A stretch of 64,000 nt of DNA, from contig NZ_CP012670.1 of assembly GCF_004135735.1 (NCBI RefSeq), forward strand, positions 8,689,501-8,753,500, read 5' to 3'. Within the stretch, counting starts at the first letter, position 1. Each line of letters begins with the position of its first letter. Shown here one piece after another: positions 25,724 through 37,133 of the stretch. Origin of the DNA: Sorangium cellulosum. Lineage in GTDB: Bacteria; Myxococcota_A; Polyangia; Polyangiales; Polyangiaceae. A program made the translations under genes and the position numbers. Under the pieces are notes generated by a model. That model had not been told where the DNA came from, ran no database searches, and worked only from the letters and a program-made list of their open reading frames with translations.

Positions 25724-26665
25724 ATGAAGCAGCGCATGAAGCCCGGAGCCTTCCTCCTCCTCGCGACGCTCGCCGTTCCCCTCGCCGCATGCGACCAGAC
25801 GCCGCCCGCCCCGGCGGCCTCGTCCGCGCCGACGCCCGCCTCGGCCGCGCCCACCGCACCGACCGGCGCGCCCACCGCGGAGGCGAAGCCCCCCGCAGAG
25901 CCCGCCAGCCTGCCCGCGCCGCCCGACGTCGCGGCGCCGCCGGCCGACGCGCAGAAGACGGCCTCCGGGCTCGCCTTCAAGGTGCTGACGCCGGGCAAGG
26001 ACGCGGCGCATCCCGGCCCCAACGACAAGGTGACGGTCCACTACACGGGGTGGACGACCGACGGAAAGATGTTCGACAGCTCCGTCCTCCGCGGCGAGCC
26101 CGCCACGTTCGGCGTGAGCGGCGTCATCAAGGGCTGGACAGAGGCGCTCCAGCTCATGAGCAAGGGGGAGAAGCGCCGCCTCTGGATCCCCGGCAACCTC
26201 GCCTACGGCGACCGGCCCACGCGCCCCGGCGCCCCGGCCGGAATGCTGGTGTTCGATGTCGAGCTGCTCGACATCACCCCGGCCCCGAAGCCGCCGCCTG
26301 TGCCGAAAGACGTGAAGGCGCCGCCGAAGGACGCCAAGAAGACCACCTCCGGCCTGGCCTACCAGGTCTTGCAGAAGGGCACGGGCACGGAGCACCCCAA
26401 GCCGACGAGCCGCGTCACCGTGCACTACACGGGGTGGACGACCGACGGGGAGATGTTCGATAGCTCGATCGTGCGGGACGAGCCGATCACCTTCCCGCTG
26501 CGCGGTGTGATCAAGGGGTGGACCGAGGGCGTACAGCTGATGGTGAAAGGCGAGAAGACGCGCTTCTGGATCCCGGCGGAGCTCGCCTACGGCGAGAAGC
26601 CGGCGCGCCCGGGCGCGCCGGCGGGCATGCTGGTGTTCGACATCGAGCTCATCGACTTTCGCTGA
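25724..26665 (+). CDS. Lipoprotein with two tandem FKBP-type peptidyl-prolyl isomerase domains
   Basis: A lipobox PLAAC (Cys23) is followed by an Ala/Pro-rich spacer to about 75, then two complete FKBP domains at about 84-188 and 206-313. Each has VTVHYTGWTTDG, MFDSS, GVIKGWTE and RPGAPAGMLVFD, so both active sites look intact. FKBPs speed cis/trans isomerisation of proline and help fold envelope proteins; tethering to a membrane suggests work on exported proteins. The two domains are about 70% alike, an internal duplication. An alternative start ATG lies at 25736. Confidence 0.95.
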   Translation: MKQRMKPGAFLLLATLAVPLAACDQTPPAPAASSAPTPASAAPTAPTGAPTAEAKPPAEPASLPAPPDVAAPPADAQKTASGLAFKVLTPGKDAAHPGPNDKVTVHYTGWTTDGKMFDSSVLRGEPATFGVSGVIKGWTEALQLMSKGEKRRLWIPGNLAYGDRPTRPGAPAGMLVFDVELLDITPAPKPPPVPKDVKAPPKDAKKTTSGLAYQVLQKGTGTEHPKPTSRVTVHYTGWTTDGEMFDSSIVRDEPITFPLRGVIKGWTEGVQLMVKGEKTRFWIPAELAYGEKPARPGAPAGMLVFDIELIDFR

Positions 26666-26728
26666 TCCCGCGGCCGGCGCTGGACATCCGGCCGCGTGCC
26701 TGGCTACATGGACGGCGGGCGGGCAGGC

Positions 26729-27958
26729 ATGCTGACATCCATCCGACTCAGGAACTTCAAGAGCTTCGCCGATGAGACGGTGGAGCTCTCCCCCTTCACG
26801 CTGCTGCTCGGGGCCAACGGCTCCGGGAAGAGCAATCTGCTCGACGCCCTGCGCTTCCTGCAGGGCATCGGGCTCGATCTCCCCCTGAGCGACGTCTTCC
26901 GCGGCCGCGTCGACGGGACGCGGGAGGTCTGGCCGGGCCTGCGCGGCGGCGCGCAGGGGGCGGCGCGGAGCGGCGCGAGGTCGTTCACGATCGAGAGCCG
27001 GTGGGCGATCGGGAAGGAGGAGCTCACGCACAGGATCACCTGCCAGGTCGAGCCGGACGTGCTCGTGGAGCACGAGTCGCTCGAGGCGAAGGTGGCCGGG
27101 GCGCCGCTGTTCGACACCCACACCTCCGCGCTGAAGGGGCTGGAGGGGCTCGCGTCGGGCGGCGTCGTGTGGCCTTCGGCCAAGAAGAGCCGGAGCATGA
27201 GGATCGCCTCCGTGGATCGCAACCCGGCGCGGCGGAGCCTGCTCGGCCAGATCGAGCATCACCGCGGGCGCGCCGAGGAGGCGAGCCTCGCGGACGTCAT
27301 CGCGCTCTGCAACGCGCTCCAGGTCGCGATGCGGAGCACGCTGTCGCTCGACATCGATCCTTCGCGGATGAGGGGTTATGTGCCGCACGACGCCGACAGC
27401 CTGGGCGCCGGCGGACAGAGCCTCTCCGCGCTGCTCCGCCGGCTCTGCGAGGAGGCCGATCACAAGGAGGACGTGCTCGGCTGGCTGCGTGGGGTCTTCG
27501 CGCCCGAGATCGACGATATCGAGTTTGCCGAGACGGGGCTGGGCGACGTGATGATGGTGCTCGTCGAGAGGGGCGGGAACCGCGTCCCGGCGCCGGGCCT
27601 CCCGGACGGCGCGCTGCGCGCGCTCGGCAACATCACCGGGCTGCTCACCGCGCCGGAGGGCTCGCTCGTCCTGGTGGAGGATCCCGACGCGGGGCTCTAC
27701 CCGGAGCGCGCGGGGCTGCTCGCGCAGCACCTGGAGGGGGCGGCGCGCCCCGCGGGCTGCCAGCTCGTGGCGACGACGCACTCGCCGTCGCTGCTCAGGG
27801 GGGTCTCGAAGCAGGGGCTCAGCCGGGCGATCGTGTTCCAGCGGGATCCCGAGACGGCGGCCACGGTGACGCGGAGGCTCGGGGATCTGCCGCGCTTCGA
27901 GGAGATCGCGGAGCGGGATCCGGGGGAGTTCCTGTCGTCGAAGGCGCTGTCAGCCTAA
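26729..27958 (+). CDS. RecF/SMC-like AAA ATPase (AAA_21 type)
   Basis: The protein begins MLTSIRLRNFKSFADETVEL and has Walker A GANGSGKSN (about 29-37), an inserted middle region, and near the C-terminus a Walker B-like LVLVEDPDAGLYPE and the H-loop TTHSPSLL. No TOPRIM or nuclease domain follows, so it is not a full OLD nuclease; at 409 residues it resembles stand-alone ATPases found singly or next to defence effectors. No partner is evident. Its TAA stop is part of the TAA flank of the palindromic element that follows, so the insertion may have fixed the current end of the gene. Confidence 0.85.
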   Translation: MLTSIRLRNFKSFADETVELSPFTLLLGANGSGKSNLLDALRFLQGIGLDLPLSDVFRGRVDGTREVWPGLRGGAQGAARSGARSFTIESRWAIGKEELTHRITCQVEPDVLVEHESLEAKVAGAPLFDTHTSALKGLEGLASGGVVWPSAKKSRSMRIASVDRNPARRSLLGQIEHHRGRAEEASLADVIALCNALQVAMRSTLSLDIDPSRMRGYVPHDADSLGAGGQSLSALLRRLCEEADHKEDVLGWLRGVFAPEIDDIEFAETGLGDVMMVLVERGGNRVPAPGLPDGALRALGNITGLLTAPEGSLVLVEDPDAGLYPERAGLLAQHLEGAARPAGCQLVATTHSPSLLRGVSKQGLSRAIVFQRDPETAATVTRRLGDLPRFEEIAERDPGEFLSSKALSA

Positions 27959-28111
27959 GAGCGCCTCTCAAAACCTCCCGTCGCCAGGCGGCCGAGGGCG
28001 GGCGCATCGCGTCGTTGCTCCTCGTCGCCCTACTTCAGTAGGGCTCCTCGTCGCGCCTAGCGCTGCACCCCCCCTCGGCCGCCTGGCTCGGTCCGGTTTT
28101 GTTCGGCGCTC
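27959..28111. mobile_element. MITE-like palindromic element flanked by TAA repeats
   Basis: Terminal inverted repeats GAGCGCC (27959) and GGCGCTC (28105) are flanked on both sides by TAA (27956-27958 and 28112-28114). Inside, CAAAACC pairs with GGTTTTG and CCAGGCGGCCGAGG with its exact complement, closing on GCCCTACT-TC-AGTAGGGC. It encodes nothing and lies between convergent genes, where it may also end transcription. Confidence 0.65.
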
Positions 28112-28132
28112 TAAGAGCGCGTCCCTCGCGGC

Positions 28133-28804
28133 TCAGTACACCTTGCAGCGCGCCCCGCCGGCGGCGCGCGCGTAGGGCACCTTCGCGTCCCGCCCCTTCA
28201 CGTAGATCGCCCCACCCGGCGCCGGCCTCGGGACGATCGCGCCGCTCGCGAGCGGCCGCCCCGGCGGCAGCTCCTCGACCTCGATGACGAGGTCGTTCCC
28301 CTCCTGATCGACCGCGGAGATCGAGGGCCGCCGGAGCTCCTCGTCGGCGGCGCCGCCCGGGCACGGCACGCCGCGCGCGCTCAGGGCGATCGCGAGCGTG
28401 TCGGCCCCGACCTCCGGAGCGCCGGCCGCCCACTGGAACCGGGGATCCAGGGCGTCGCCGACCTCGACCGCCAGGCAACTGCACCGCTCCTTCGGCGACG
28501 CGGCGCTCGCGAGCGCGAGATCGTGCCGCACCCCGACCCAGGAGGTCGCCGGCCGCTCTCGCGGCACCGAGGGCGCGCCGTCGAACTCGTCGGGCCCGCC
28601 GATCGGCCTCCGCGGCGCCTTCCGCTCCTCGCCCTCCGGATCCTGGTCCGCCGACGTGGAGGGCTCGACGGTGCCGCCCTCCCAGAACGAGGCGGCGCCC
28701 GCGTGCTGGTTGCCGCCGCAGGCGGCGAGCGCAGCGAGAGAGAGGAGCGCCGCGAGGCGTGCGCGCGTGAGGCCCGGAGGGAGCATACGGCGCGATCTTC
28801 GCAC
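28133..28804 (-). CDS. Lipoprotein of unknown function
   Basis: A lipobox LAAC (Cys29) follows a hydrophobic segment. The mature part is about 195 residues with a disordered, charged N-terminal stretch and then a beta-rich region with four Cys (CSCL, GVPCPG, ARCKV). No family is recognised. An alternative start ATG at 28786 gives a shorter signal peptide. The same-strand binding-protein gene lies about 90 bases upstream, so co-transcription is possible but function need not be linked. Confidence 0.65.
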   Translation of the reverse strand: MRRSRRMLPPGLTRARLAALLSLAALAACGGNQHAGAASFWEGGTVEPSTSADQDPEGEERKAPRRPIGGPDEFDGAPSVPRERPATSWVGVRHDLALASAASPKERCSCLAVEVGDALDPRFQWAAGAPEVGADTLAIALSARGVPCPGGAADEELRRPSISAVDQEGNDLVIEVEELPPGRPLASGAIVPRPAPGGAIYVKGRDAKVPYARAAGGARCKVY

Positions 28805-28897
28805 CGGCGCCCGCGGCGGCCAAGAAGTGTGTGGGGTGGAGATGGAGGAGGGACGCGCGCTACGCGCCGGGGGCCCGGCGCGCAGCGCGGCGAGCCG

Positions 28898-30619
28898 TCA
28901 CTTCGGCTTGATCTCGGTGAGGACGAGCAGGTAGTCCGGCGAGTTGTTCGGCGACAGCTTGGCGTACGGGTTCTCCTTGCTGGGCCACCCGACGAAGCGC
29001 TTCGTGCTGTACTCGCCCCAGGACGGGTTCTTGAACAGCGGGATCACCGGCACCTGCTGCACGAAGATCATCTGCAGCTCGTTGATGATGCGCTTCTGCT
29101 CGGCCGGATCCGTCGCAGACTCGAACTGCTTGAACAGCGGGTCGGCCTCCTTCGCGCCGAAGCGGTGCCAGTTGCGCGCGCTCATCTCGCCGACGGGCTT
29201 CACGAACTCCGTGGCCATGAGGTTGCGGTAGAAGTTGAACGGCGTGGGCTCGGTGTTGGTCCAGCCCATCGACATGTCGAACGTGCCCTTCTGGAGCGCC
29301 TCGAAGAACGCGCTGAAGTCGTACGTCTTCAGGGTCGCGTCGATGCCGACCTGCTTCAGGTTCTGCGTGACGATCTGGACCGCGCGGACCCAGTCGGACC
29401 AGCCGGTGACGACGTTGATGTCGAAGCGCAGCGGCTTGCCGTTCTTGGCCCGGATCCCGTCCGCGCCCTTGGCGTAGCCGGCCTCGTCGAGGAGCGCGTT
29501 CGCCTTGGCCACGTCGTAGTTCGTCCAGTCGCCGGCGGCGACCGCCTTCTCGTCGCGCCAGCGCGCGTAGGCGTCGTCCAGGCCCGTCGCGTCGGCGCCG
29601 ACCGTGTAGCCGTTCACCGCGATCTTCGCGATCTGGGCCCGGTCGATGGCCATGCTGATCGCCTTGCGCAGCTTGATGTCGTCGAACGGCTTCTTGGTGT
29701 AGTTCGGATAGAGCGTCACCGTGCCGCCGACCAGCGGGAACCAGTAGTGGTTGTTCGCCGGGTCCTTGGCGACGTAGGTCTTGTCGATGTCGGGCACGAA
29801 GTTGCCGGCCCAGTCGACCTCGCCGTTGATGAGCGCCAGGTTCGCCTGGTCGTTGCCCGGGTACGCCGGGAAGCGGAGCCCGTCGACCGCCGGCTTGCCC
29901 TTCTGCCAGTAGTGCGGGTTCTTGCCGAGCTCGTAGACCTGGTTCTGGAACGTCTTCACCTCGGTGAACGGGCCCGTCGCGACGGGGTTCTCGTTCGTGA
30001 ACGTGACCGGGTCGGCGACGTCCTTCCACTTGTGCTCCGGCACGATCGGCTGGTGGCCGATGTAGCTGAGCCCGGGGACGAACGGCCTCTTCAGCGCGAA
30101 GACGACCGTGGAGCCGTCCGTGGCCTCCACCGAGTCGAGGAACTGCCACACGCCGGAGAGATCGAGCGCCGGGAACTTCTTGAGGAGCCCGAACGTGAAC
30201 GCGACGTCCTTCGCCGAGAAGGGTTGTCCGTCGGACCACTTGACCTCGGAGCGGGTCGTGAAGGTGAGCTTCTTGTTGCCGTCGCTCCACTCGTACTTCG
30301 TGGCGAGCCACGGGGTGAACTCGCCCTTCATCGCGTTGAAGACGAGGAGCGGCTCGTAGATGCCCGCGAGCGTGGGAAAGCGCACGGCCCCCTCGGCGAG
30401 CAGGGGGTTGAAGTTGCGCACCCAGGACGCCTGCTGCTCCCTGGAGATCGTGACCATCTTCGGGCCCTTGGCCGCATCCTTCGCTGCGGCGGCGGCCGTG
30501 CCGGTCCCCGCGGTGGCGGGCCCGCTGCTTCCCTTGTTATCACAGGCCGCCGTGGCGCCGACGGACAGAAGCAGCGCCGACATGGCGAAGATGCGGCGCG
30601 ACATGGATCGACTCTTCAT
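28898..30619 (-). CDS. ABC transporter substrate-binding lipoprotein, family 5 (peptide/oligosaccharide type)
   Basis: The lipobox TAAC (Cys26) marks a lipoprotein. The 573-residue protein has the SBP_bac_5 layout: WLATKYEWSDGNKKLTFTTRSEVKWSDGQPFSAKD near 105-145, a GPF...YELGKNPHYW segment, DDIKLRKAISMAIDR in the middle, and a C-terminal lobe. Ligands are usually peptides, but some members bind cello-oligosaccharides or nickel. No permease or ATPase genes are adjacent, so it works with components encoded elsewhere. AGGGAGC precedes the ATG, and a sigma-70-like promoter lies about 140 bases upstream. Confidence 0.92.
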   Translation of the reverse strand: MKSRSMSRRIFAMSALLLSVGATAACDNKGSSGPATAGTGTAAAAAKDAAKGPKMVTISREQQASWVRNFNPLLAEGAVRFPTLAGIYEPLLVFNAMKGEFTPWLATKYEWSDGNKKLTFTTRSEVKWSDGQPFSAKDVAFTFGLLKKFPALDLSGVWQFLDSVEATDGSTVVFALKRPFVPGLSYIGHQPIVPEHKWKDVADPVTFTNENPVATGPFTEVKTFQNQVYELGKNPHYWQKGKPAVDGLRFPAYPGNDQANLALINGEVDWAGNFVPDIDKTYVAKDPANNHYWFPLVGGTVTLYPNYTKKPFDDIKLRKAISMAIDRAQIAKIAVNGYTVGADATGLDDAYARWRDEKAVAAGDWTNYDVAKANALLDEAGYAKGADGIRAKNGKPLRFDINVVTGWSDWVRAVQIVTQNLKQVGIDATLKTYDFSAFFEALQKGTFDMSMGWTNTEPTPFNFYRNLMATEFVKPVGEMSARNWHRFGAKEADPLFKQFESATDPAEQKRIINELQMIFVQQVPVIPLFKNPSWGEYSTKRFVGWPSKENPYAKLSPNNSPDYLLVLTEIKPK

Positions 30620-30759
30620 AAGCTTGCTCCCTCGCGGCGGTTTCTGCCGCCTGCGACGATCCTCTCAACCTACCGACAGCACGCAGCGCCGCGGCGCAGC
30701 GGCACGACCGTACGGCGGCGCCACGGATGGCCGCGTGTGCGGCATCCTGACGCCGGCGC

Positions 30760-30789
30760 ACTGTACCGGCCGTTGTGGAGAAGTGTCAA
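30760..30789 (-). promoter_or_regulatory. Sigma-70-like promoter for the binding-protein gene
   Basis: On the minus strand TTGACA (30789-30784, perfect -35) and TACAGT (30765-30760, 4 of 6 to the -10 consensus) are 18 bases apart. The predicted transcript would carry a 5' leader of about 135 bases. The remainder of 30620-30891 shows no other feature. Confidence 0.55.
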
Positions 30790-30891
30790 CCTGAGGGGGG
30801 CCGCGCCGGTGAGCGATCCGACGGGACCGGGCCCCGGCTCGACGCGGCCGCGCGCCGGGCGCGATCGGCGCCCCGCGTCAGCGGGGGGCGC

Positions 30892-32652
<1,761 letters not shown>

Positions 32653-32676
32653 GGCCCGGATTTTAGCGCGGCGCGC

Positions 32677-32742
32677 GGCCGATGGAGCGGCCCGGCGCGG
32701 AAAACGGCCGATGGAGCGGCTCGGCGCGGAAAACGGCCGGAG
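32677..32742. repeat. 29-bp direct repeat between ompA-like and mutase genes
   Basis: Two 29-bp copies (32677-32705 and 32706-32734) differ at one base and are followed by a partial third. They begin GGCCGATGGAGCGGC and end GCGGAAAAC. The array is immediately upstream of the mutase start in DNA but 3' to the OmpA gene. Confidence 0.8.
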
Positions 32743-32749
32743 GTCCGGC

Positions 32750-34816
32750 TCAGGGGGGCGGCGGGACGACGCCCTTGGCCCGGGCGGTGTCGCAGCCGAG
32801 CTCGACGCCGGTCGGGCCCTTGTCGGTCCGCACGATCTTGAACTCGACGCGCCGGTTCTTCTCCCACGCGGCCGCGTTGTGGGCCGGGTCGAGCGGGCAG
32901 TACTCGCCGTAGCCCATCGCGCGCACCACGTCCCTCTTGACCCCGCGCTGCACGAGCGCCTCCACGACCGCGTTCGCGCGCGACTGGGTCAGCCTGAGGT
33001 TGTACGCGTCGGCCGAGCGCTCGTCGGCGTGCCCTTGCACCTCGACCAGCGTGAACTCCGGGTGGTGCTTGAGGGTCTCGGCCACGGCCTGCACGATGCC
33101 GAACGACTCCGGGAGGATCTCGGCGCTGCCGGTCGCGAACTGGATCTTCTCGAGGATGAGGATGTTGTTCTCCTCGAGGATGACGCTGCCCTTGTCCGGG
33201 CAGCCGTCCTCGTCCTCGGTGCCGTTGAACGTCTCCTTCTCGTTCGGGCACTTGTCGGTCACGTCCGGGATGCCGTCGGCGTCGTTGTCGGGGTCGGGGC
33301 AGCCGTCCTCGTCCTGGAAGTCGTCCCGGTCCTCCGGGTCGTTCGGGCACTGGTCGGACTTGTCGGGGATGCCGTCCTTGTCGTTGTCGGGGTCGGGGCA
33401 GCCGTCCTTGTCCTGGAAGCCGTCGCGGTCCTCGGGGTCGTCCGGGCACTTGTCGCGCGAGTCGAGGATGCCGTCGCCGTCGCGGTCGCCGTCGCTCCCC
33501 TCCGGGCAGCCGTCCTCGTCCTCGTCGCCGTCCATGTCCTCCGGGTTGTTCGGGCAGCGATCGTCGACGTCGAGGATGCCGTCCTCGTCGTTGTCCGGAT
33601 CGGGGCAGCCGTACTTCCCGGGGGGCGAGTCCGCCTTGGTGTCCTGGAAGCCGTCGAAGTCCTCCGGATCGTCGGGGCAGTCGTCCTGATCGTCCTTGAT
33701 GCCGTCGCCGTCGCGGTCCCCGATCGACGGCTCGAAGACGAACCCGATGGTCGCGCGCTGGTCCGCCGCCTGGAACCCGGGCGTGTACCCGACGCCGGCG
33801 CCCAGCATGAGGAAGCTGTTCCGCTCGATGAAGACTTTGATGCCCCCGATCGCCTCGGCCGACAGCTTCTGCTTGCTGCTCTCGCCGCCGCCGAGCTGGT
33901 AGGTCATGTACGTCTCGGCCACGAGGTCGAGCGGCGTGAGGACGCGGTAGCTCATGCCGAACCCGCTCGTGAGCAGGTCGGAGTACTTGAAGTCCCCCTC
34001 CTTGAGCTGGGGCGACCCGTCCGGCCGCAGCCCGAACGCGGGGTTTTCCCCGGTGTGCCCGCGGTAGCCGCCGTTCAGCGCGACGCGGAACTGGCCGATC
34101 CTGCCGAACCGCTTCTCCAGCGCGATTTGGGGCCAGTAGAAGAAGCCCGGGTCCGAGGCGAAGTCCTGCGAGCCGCCGACGCCGACGCCGGCCTGGACGA
34201 TCAGCGCGAGGCCGATCGGGTCCTGGTCGGGGCGCAGGAGGCGCAGCTTCGCGTGGAGCGCGAGGTTGCCGAGCGTCTGGGCGTCGAGCGAGTCGTCGCT
34301 GTAGAGGGCGCCGGTCGGGCCGATGTCGTTCACCGGCTTGGCGCTGTTGAGCACCACCGGCGCCGAGAGCCCGACGACCAGGTAGTTGGCGATGCCGTAA
34401 TTGAACTGGAACGTCCCCTGGAAGGCGTGAGTGAGCATCATGTCCGCTTCGTTGCCCTCGCTGAGCGGCATGATGTTGCGCCCGTAGTCGAGCACGAGCC
34501 CCAGGCTGATGTCGTTGGCGCCGAGGATGTCTGCCCCGTTGACCGAGAAGAGCCCCTTGGAGTCGATCGCCGGCCGGAACAGGTGCAGATCCATGCCGTC
34601 GCCGTTCGCGCCGTCGCCCGTGCGGGTCTCTGCCGCGGCGGCGTCCTCCGCCGTGGCGGCGGCCATGGAGGCGCCGAGGAGGGCGGCGAGCAGCCCGGCG
34701 CCCAGGCGGGAGGCCCATCGAGGGCGACCGCGGGTGGGCGGCGCGCGCCGGTCGTCGCGCTCGGCGGGGGCGCCCGCGGGCGGGGCGTCGAAAAATGAAG
34801 GGGAGCGAGGCGTCAT
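32750..34816 (-). CDS. OmpA-family outer membrane protein with thrombospondin type-3 repeats
   Basis: A signal peptide with a long Arg-rich N-region (hydrophobic core about 38-55) leads into a beta-barrel-like region (about 75-340). Five calcium-binding thrombospondin type-3 repeats follow (about 345-520, DPDNDKDGIPD and CPDDPED motifs). The C-terminal OmpA domain has FATGSAEILPE, GHADERSADAYNLRLTQSRA and EKNRRVEFK, which binds peptidoglycan. At 688 residues it has the typical size of myxobacterial OmpA/TSP3 proteins. ATG 34816 is chosen because GAGGA lies just upstream. The Asp-rich rod probably spaces the barrel from the cell wall. Confidence 0.93.
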   Translation of the reverse strand: MTPRSPSFFDAPPAGAPAERDDRRAPPTRGRPRWASRLGAGLLAALLGASMAAATAEDAAAAETRTGDGANGDGMDLHLFRPAIDSKGLFSVNGADILGANDISLGLVLDYGRNIMPLSEGNEADMMLTHAFQGTFQFNYGIANYLVVGLSAPVVLNSAKPVNDIGPTGALYSDDSLDAQTLGNLALHAKLRLLRPDQDPIGLALIVQAGVGVGGSQDFASDPGFFYWPQIALEKRFGRIGQFRVALNGGYRGHTGENPAFGLRPDGSPQLKEGDFKYSDLLTSGFGMSYRVLTPLDLVAETYMTYQLGGGESSKQKLSAEAIGGIKVFIERNSFLMLGAGVGYTPGFQAADQRATIGFVFEPSIGDRDGDGIKDDQDDCPDDPEDFDGFQDTKADSPPGKYGCPDPDNDEDGILDVDDRCPNNPEDMDGDEDEDGCPEGSDGDRDGDGILDSRDKCPDDPEDRDGFQDKDGCPDPDNDKDGIPDKSDQCPNDPEDRDDFQDEDGCPDPDNDADGIPDVTDKCPNEKETFNGTEDEDGCPDKGSVILEENNILILEKIQFATGSAEILPESFGIVQAVAETLKHHPEFTLVEVQGHADERSADAYNLRLTQSRANAVVEALVQRGVKRDVVRAMGYGEYCPLDPAHNAAAWEKNRRVEFKIVRTDKGPTGVELGCDTARAKGVVPPPP

Positions 34817-35056
34817 GGCAAGGTCCTCGGGGGCGTGAGGTCGAAGGCGGGAGATCAGCGCCTGGCGCTGGCTCAGCGCCACGTACCACCGCGCGAATTC
34901 CGGTGTCAAACAGACCGCGCGCGCCGGCCGCGTGTCAGGGGCCTTGGCGAGCTGCCCGGCCTCCGGAGCGGGAGCTCGCCGCGCCGCGGCGGCGGGCCCT
35001 GCCGGGCTGCCCGGGCCCCGGAGGGGCGTGCTGCGGGGCCCCGCCGGGCTGCCCGG
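34817..35056. other. Upstream region of the OmpA-like gene with GC-rich repeats
   Basis: This stretch must carry the promoter of the OmpA-like gene, but none is obvious. From about 34980 there are imperfect repeats of GCCGGGCTGCCCGG followed by CCCCGGAGGGG that lead into hairpin element B1. Between B1 and B2 (35202-35379) nothing was recognised. Confidence 0.4.
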
Positions 35057-35201
35057 CCCCCGGAGGGGGTGTTCGTCGCGTGCTGTGGGGCCCCGCCGAA
35101 CTCGCCTGAGCCATGAATCCTCCGGCGGAGCCGGAGGATTCATGGCCAATGGGCTCAGACACGGCCCGTCCCCACAGCACGCGACGAACACCCCCTCCGG
35201 G
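35057..35201. repeat. Hairpin element family B, copy 1
   Basis: Perfect 33-bp outer arms (35057-35089 and 35169-35201) enclose a perfect 17-bp inner stem (35109-35125 with 35129-35145, loop GGA). The intervening strands CGAACTCGCCTGAGCC and GGGCTCAGACACGG are conserved with copy 2. It encodes no protein. Confidence 0.9.
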
Positions 35202-35379
35202 GACCTACGCTGGATCCAAGAATGGACTTGAGCGACGCGGTACTCGTACGTTGTCGCCCGACATCGTTCGCGCAGAGCGCTTGGTAGTCCCGCGGGCCAA
35301 TATTCGAACCTGGCTGAACAGGCCGAGGAGAGGTGCCGCGCGACGATGTCCGAACCCGGTCGAACAGGGGTCCACCGTA

Positions 35380-35523
35380 GGCCCGAGGAGAGGGGGGTCG
35401 TCGCGCGCGGTGGGGACGGGCCGTGTCTGAGCCCGTTGGCCATCTCTCCTCCGGCTCTGCCGGAGGAGAGATGGCCCAGGCGAGTTGGCCCCGCCGCGCG
35501 CGACGACCCCCTCTCCTCGGGCC
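35380..35523. repeat. Hairpin element family B, copy 2 (inverted relative to copy 1)
   Basis: Outer arms 35380-35415 and 35489-35523 pair along about 35 bp with one bulged G. The inner stem 35438-35455 with 35459-35476 is perfect (18 bp, loop TCT). Read on the minus strand, the intervening strands match copy 1 almost exactly, whereas both stems differ from copy 1 at many positions with compensating changes. Confidence 0.9.
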
Positions 35524-35525
35524 GG

Positions 35526-35601
35526 GCAGCTCCGCAAGACCCCTGGCCGGCGCAGCTCCGCAAGACCCCCGGCCAGCGCAGCTCCGCGAGACCCCGGCTA
35601 G
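35526..35601. repeat. 26-bp tandem repeat, three copies, reaching into bolA stop codon
   Basis: Units start GCAGCTCCGCAAGACCCC at 35526, 35552 and 35578. The last is shortened and its end supplies the TAG stop (minus strand) of the BolA gene. Confidence 0.8.
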
Positions 35602-35855
35602 GGCGTGCGCGTCTTCAGGCTGTCGATGGCGTGGACGGGCGCCTGATCGCCGGCCATGAGGTGGGCGATGGCCCCGTAGACGAGCCGCTGGCTCTCCAGC
35701 ATGCTCTTGCCGGCGAACACCGGCGACGTCACGACGAGGTTGAAGTGACCTCCGCCGCCGGTCACCTCGGCGGTGGAGCCTTCGATCTTCGCTTCGATGG
35801 CCCGCTTCAGGGCGTCGGTGACCGACCCCTCGAAGGTCGTCAGGTGGCTGGGCAT
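35598..35855 (-). CDS. bolA: BolA/IbaG family protein
   Basis: This 85-residue protein has the BolA fold signature: ALKRAIEAKIEGSTAEVTGGGGHFNLVVTS, followed by SRLVYGAI-like SQRLVYGAIAHLM. BolA proteins bind Fe-S glutaredoxins and act in iron handling, stress and envelope shape. It has the single-domain size. The thiolase gene lies about 100 bases upstream on the same strand. The C-terminal end is encoded by a tandem repeat, so the last residues may vary between strains. Confidence 0.9.
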   Translation of the reverse strand: MPSHLTTFEGSVTDALKRAIEAKIEGSTAEVTGGGGHFNLVVTSPVFAGKSMLESQRLVYGAIAHLMAGDQAPVHAIDSLKTRTP

Positions 35856-35957
35856 GGGGCGATCTATAAGCCATCGCCCCGCCGCGGGAAAGCCGCAGCA
35901 TGGCCCGCGGCGGGGCGATCGCCGGACGGGATCGCCGGCGCGTTCAGAGAGGCGGGA

Positions 35958-37133
<1,176 letters not shown>

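Noticed and set aside
22316..27781. An 1821-codon open frame on the minus strand across ppdK and the FKBP gene
   Set aside because: It runs out of frame through ppdK and antisense to the FKBP and ATPase genes, passes through repeat elements, and is Arg/Ala/Gly-rich with no recognisable domain.
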